Source: Planctomycetales bacterium
Lineage (GTDB): Bacteria > Planctomycetota > Phycisphaerae > SM23-33
Assembly: GCA_030592655.1 (NCBI GenBank)
Contig: JAUVIQ010000052.1
Location: 1 to 15,168 of the forward strand
Direction of reading: 5' to 3'
DNA: 15,168 nt
Position 1 is the stretch's first letter, and each line of letters begins with the position of its first letter. Shown in pieces: positions 12,233 through 15,168 of the stretch. The notes under the pieces were generated by a model that saw only the letters and a program-made list of their open reading frames with translations, made no database searches and was not told the DNA's origin. A program made the translations under genes and the position numbers.

Positions 12233-15168
12233 ATGCTGATTTCCAATACTGCAATCAAGAATCGCACGACGGTATTTGTCCTGATGTTTTTAATCGCCGT
12301 AGCAGGCATATACAGTTACGCTACGCTGCCTCGTGAGTCCGAGCCGGACGTGCAGATACCCGTCGTGCTCGTTACTACCGGTTATGAAGGCGTCTCGCCA
12401 AAAGACGTCGAATCGCAGGTAACGATTAAGATCGAAAACGAACTTACCGGTATCAAAGGCGTCAAGGAGATGACCTCTTCCAGCGCCGAGGGGTCCTCCG
12501 TCATAATGCTGGAATTCGAGCCTGAAATCCGCATCGAGGACGCCCTTCAGTACGTCCGCGACAAGGTCGATCTTGCCGAATTACCCGACGATTCCGACGA
12601 ACCGATTATCAAGGAAATCAGCATCGCCGAGTTCCCGATCCTGATTATCGCCCTTGCCGGGGATATCTCGCCGGTACGCCTCAAGTCAATCGCCGACGAA
12701 CTCGAAGACGCCATCGAGCAGGTCCCCGGCGTTCTGGAGGCCGACGTCCTCGGCGCTCTGGAGCGCGAGATTCGCCTTGAGATCGACCCCGACCGCGTAG
12801 CCGCCTATGGCCTGACCATCCCGGAACTCCTGACGCGACTCCGAGCCGAAAACGTCAATATCTCCGCCGGCGGACTTGAAACACACGGAACGAAATTCAA
12901 CGTTCGCCTCCAGGCGGAGTTCGACGAAGTCGAAGATATCACCCACATACCCCTGACGAAACGAAACGGAAAGATAATCTATCTGACTGACGTGGTAACG
13001 GTGCGGGACACATTCAAGGACCGCGAAAGTCTCGCCCGGCTGGACGGGGTGAGCAGCATCACCATCAACGTTCGCAAGACCACCGGCGCTAACATCGTCA
13101 AGGTTGCCGACGAGGTCAAGGCCGTTCTGACCGAAGCCCGCAAACAGGTTCCCGCCGGCGTCAGGCTGGAGACGATACTGGATAAGTCAAAAGACATCCG
13201 CATGATGGTCGCCGACCTGGAAAACAATGTCGTTACGGGTCTGATCCTCGTCGTAATCGTCCTGTTGGCGTTCATGGGATGGCGGACAAGCAGCATCGTG
13301 GCTACGGCAATTCCGATGAGCATGCTTATCAGTTTCGCGATTCTCCAGTTGCTCGGATACACGCTGAATATGGTCGTACTTTTCAGCCTGATACTGGCTT
13401 TAGGGATGCTGGTCGATAACGCGATCGTCATCGTCGAGAACATTTTCCGCCACCGTCAGATGGGTTACGGTCGGATCGAGGCGTCGATGAAAGGGGCCGC
13501 CGAGGTCGCCTGGCCTGTGATAGCATCAACGGCCACCACAATCGCCGCTTTCTCGCCGATGATCGCCTGGCCTGGAATTATGGGCGAGTTTATGAAATAC
13601 CTGCCGATTACGCTGATTATCACCTTGAGCAGTTCGCTGTTCGTCGCCATGGTAATCAGCCCGACGCTCTGTGCGGTCATGTCGGGAAAGGTCCGAAAGG
13701 TCCACGAGCGCCATCCGTTCATCCACGCATATCACGGACTGCTGGATAAGGCGGTGCATCACTGGTTCATAACGCTGGGACTGGTGTTTTTGATATTGTT
13801 CGGCGTGATGATTTTCTACTGGAAGCGAGGACACGGGATAGAGTTATTCCCCGATTTCGACCCCCGGCGAGCGATAATCAACATCCGCGCCCCGCAGGGA
13901 ACGAATATCAAGGAGACCGACCGCCTGACGAAACTAATCGAGCAGCGTCTGGAACCGTGGCGCGAGCGGGGCGACCTGAAGCACGTTATAAGCAACGTCG
14001 GATCGGGCGGTGGCGGAACAATGTTCGGCGGCGGCGGGGCTGGGCCTCATGTCGGAAATATCACGCTGATATTTCACGACTATGACGACCGTCCGCGCAA
14101 ATCCGCCGATGCCGTCAATGAAATCCGCAAGGCGCTGTCCGACATCCCCGGCGTCGAGATAAAGGTCGAAAAAGACAAGGAAGGTCCGGCCACCGGAGCG
14201 GCAGTTACCGTCCGCATCATCGGCCAGAAGTATGAAACGCTCGAAGAACTCTCCGAACGCGCCAAGGCGATGATCGAAGACGTACCGGGCCTGGTGAACC
14301 TGCGATCCGACCTGGAGGCGACACGCCCGGAACTGAAATTCGATACCGACCGTCGGCGGACAATGCTGCTGGGCGTCAACGCCTCGATTATCGGAAACGT
14401 CCTCAAGGCCTGCATCTTCGGATGGAAGGTCAGCACGTATCGCCGGTTCAACGACGAATACGACATCACCGACCGTCTTCCCGAGTCGCAGCGAAAGGAT
14501 ATCCGCGACATCTTCCGCCTGCACATCCCCAACGACGCGGGTCGGCCCGTACCGCTCAGTTCGCTGGGCGAGTTCAAGTATCACGGCGGATTCGGAACGA
14601 TTAACCGCGTGGACCGCAAACGTGTCGTTACGCTGACAGCCGACGCCGAAGGACGACTCGATACCGACGTTCTCAAGGACGCACAGGACCGGCTGAAAAA
14701 ACTCGAAATGCCGACCGGTTATCACATCCGATACGCCGGACAGAAGGAGGAACAGGAAAAGGCTATGACCTTCCTGTCCAAGGCGTTCGGATTCGCGCTT
14801 CTGCTTATAGTGCTGATTTTGGTGGGGCAGTTCAACACGCTCTCTGCCCCGCTTATCATTATGACGACGGTTATCCTCTCGATGATCGGTGTATTGAGCG
14901 GGCTTCTCATCTGCCGGATGCCGTTCGGAGTCATTATGACGGGCGTGGGCGTTATCAGTCTGGCCGGGGTGGTCGTCAACAACGCCATCGTCCTTTTGGA
15001 CTATACCCGCCAGTTGCAGAAGCGAGGACTGGATATTGTCGCAGCCGCCCTGGAGGCCGGCGCTACCCGCCTGCGACCTGTGCTGCTTACGGCAGTTACC
15101 ACCATCCTGGGCCTGCTGGCGATGGCGACGGGAGTGAGTTTCGACTTCAAAATGATGACCCTATCGAC
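12233..15168 (+). CDS. RND-family efflux transporter, inner-membrane pump (3' end cut off by window)
   Basis: The frame is open from ATG 12233 (GGAAGG eight bases upstream) to the window edge, giving 978 residues of the roughly 1,030-1,060 usual for the family. The internal duplication is clear. Helix 1 (TTVFVLMFLIAVAGIYSY) precedes the first porter domain, beginning YEGVSPKDVESQV. The first helix bundle contains LILALGMLVDNAIVIVENI, and the second contains GVISLAGVVVNNAIVLLDYTRQ. It is most like the HAE family (AcrB-type), which exports hydrophobic compounds by proton antiport as a trimer. Where AcrB has Asp407-Asp408 this protein has Asp395-Asn396, and the AcrB Lys940 position is occupied by Asn (Asn916-Asn917 region). 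Both occur in other RND subgroups. A glycine-rich stretch, SGGGGTMFGGGGAG, lies in the second periplasmic part (about 13995-14042). The missing end should hold the last helices; an outer-membrane gene may follow. Confidence 0.9.
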   Translation, partial: MLISNTAIKNRTTVFVLMFLIAVAGIYSYATLPRESEPDVQIPVVLVTTGYEGVSPKDVESQVTIKIENELTGIKGVKEMTSSSAEGSSVIMLEFEPEIRIEDALQYVRDKVDLAELPDDSDEPIIKEISIAEFPILIIALAGDISPVRLKSIADELEDAIEQVPGVLEADVLGALEREIRLEIDPDRVAAYGLTIPELLTRLRAENVNISAGGLETHGTKFNVRLQAEFDEVEDITHIPLTKRNGKIIYLTDVVTVRDTFKDRESLARLDGVSSITINVRKTTGANIVKVADEVKAVLTEARKQVPAGVRLETILDKSKDIRMMVADLENNVVTGLILVVIVLLAFMGWRTSSIVATAIPMSMLISFAILQLLGYTLNMVVLFSLILALGMLVDNAIVIVENIFRHRQMGYGRIEASMKGAAEVAWPVIASTATTIAAFSPMIAWPGIMGEFMKYLPITLIITLSSSLFVAMVISPTLCAVMSGKVRKVHERHPFIHAYHGLLDKAVHHWFITLGLVFLILFGVMIFYWKRGHGIELFPDFDPRRAIINIRAPQGTNIKETDRLTKLIEQRLEPWRERGDLKHVISNVGSGGGGTMFGGGGAGPHVGNITLIFHDYDDRPRKSADAVNEIRKALSDIPGVEIKVEKDKEGPATGAAVTVRIIGQKYETLEELSERAKAMIEDVPGLVNLRSDLEATRPELKFDTDRRRTMLLGVNASIIGNVLKACIFGWKVSTYRRFNDEYDITDRLPESQRKDIRDIFRLHIPNDAGRPVPLSSLGEFKYHGGFGTINRVDRKRVVTLTADAEGRLDTDVLKDAQDRLKKLEMPTGYHIRYAGQKEEQEKAMTFLSKAFGFALLLIVLILVGQFNTLSAPLIIMTTVILSMIGVLSGLLICRMPFGVIMTGVGVISLAGVVVNNAIVLLDYTRQLQKRGLDIVAAALEAGATRLRPVLLTAVTTILGLLAMATGVSFDFKMMTLS

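Noticed and set aside
13934..14725. Minus-strand frame of 263 codons
   Set aside because: It is antisense to the RND pump gene, whose frame is continuous and conserved.

Overview
The window looks like chromosomal DNA from a GC-rich planctomycete, probably Phycisphaerae-like. This rests on three signs. Two proteins have low-complexity tails of the TTRP or TSQP type. REP-like palindromes are frequent, and some lie inside genes. Open frames also run antisense to many genes, as expected from strong codon bias. No rRNA or other marker is present, so the assignment is an inference.

Layout. Positions 2-1474 hold the 3' part of a fused metallophosphoesterase-PHP phosphoesterase. It is followed by a small exported protein with LTxxQ motifs (1529-2275), a CAT-anticodon tRNA (2313-2386), a 42-residue single-pass membrane protein (2483-2611) ended by a clear terminator, and holA, the DNA polymerase III delta subunit (2747-3700). 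The holA gene carries an in-frame 24-bp tandem repeat and appears to start at ATT.

The middle (about 3700-8900) is an accessory, defence-like region full of repeats. A MITE-like inverted repeat (3714-3847) and a cluster of four GATC sites precede a DpnA-like DNA methyltransferase (3938-5386). REP-like DNA has reshaped both ends of that gene. Next comes a winged-helix protein with a possible PD-(D/E)xK nuclease core (5411-6148), a candidate restriction partner. Then there is a short orphan frame and a dead fragment of a second methyltransferase copy (6366-6473). On the minus strand, a YwgA-like protein (7910-8413) overlaps an HD-domain, SAMHD1/dGTPase-like phosphohydrolase (6472-7938). This pair is the best candidate for a less-described system. 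A 530-bp repeat-rich gap follows.

The right side holds an endonuclease/exonuclease/phosphatase-family protein on the minus strand (8944-10047), behind a consensus promoter. Divergent from it is a TetR-RND efflux operon. It has a consensus promoter with an 18-bp operator-like palindrome at the expected transcription start, then the TetR-family regulator (10412-11080), a membrane-fusion adaptor overlapping it by 4 bp (11077-12228), and an RND inner-membrane pump that runs off the right edge (12233-15168). The layout suggests TetR autorepression relieved by a ligand, with the adaptor and pump forming an export complex. No outer-membrane channel gene is visible in the window.
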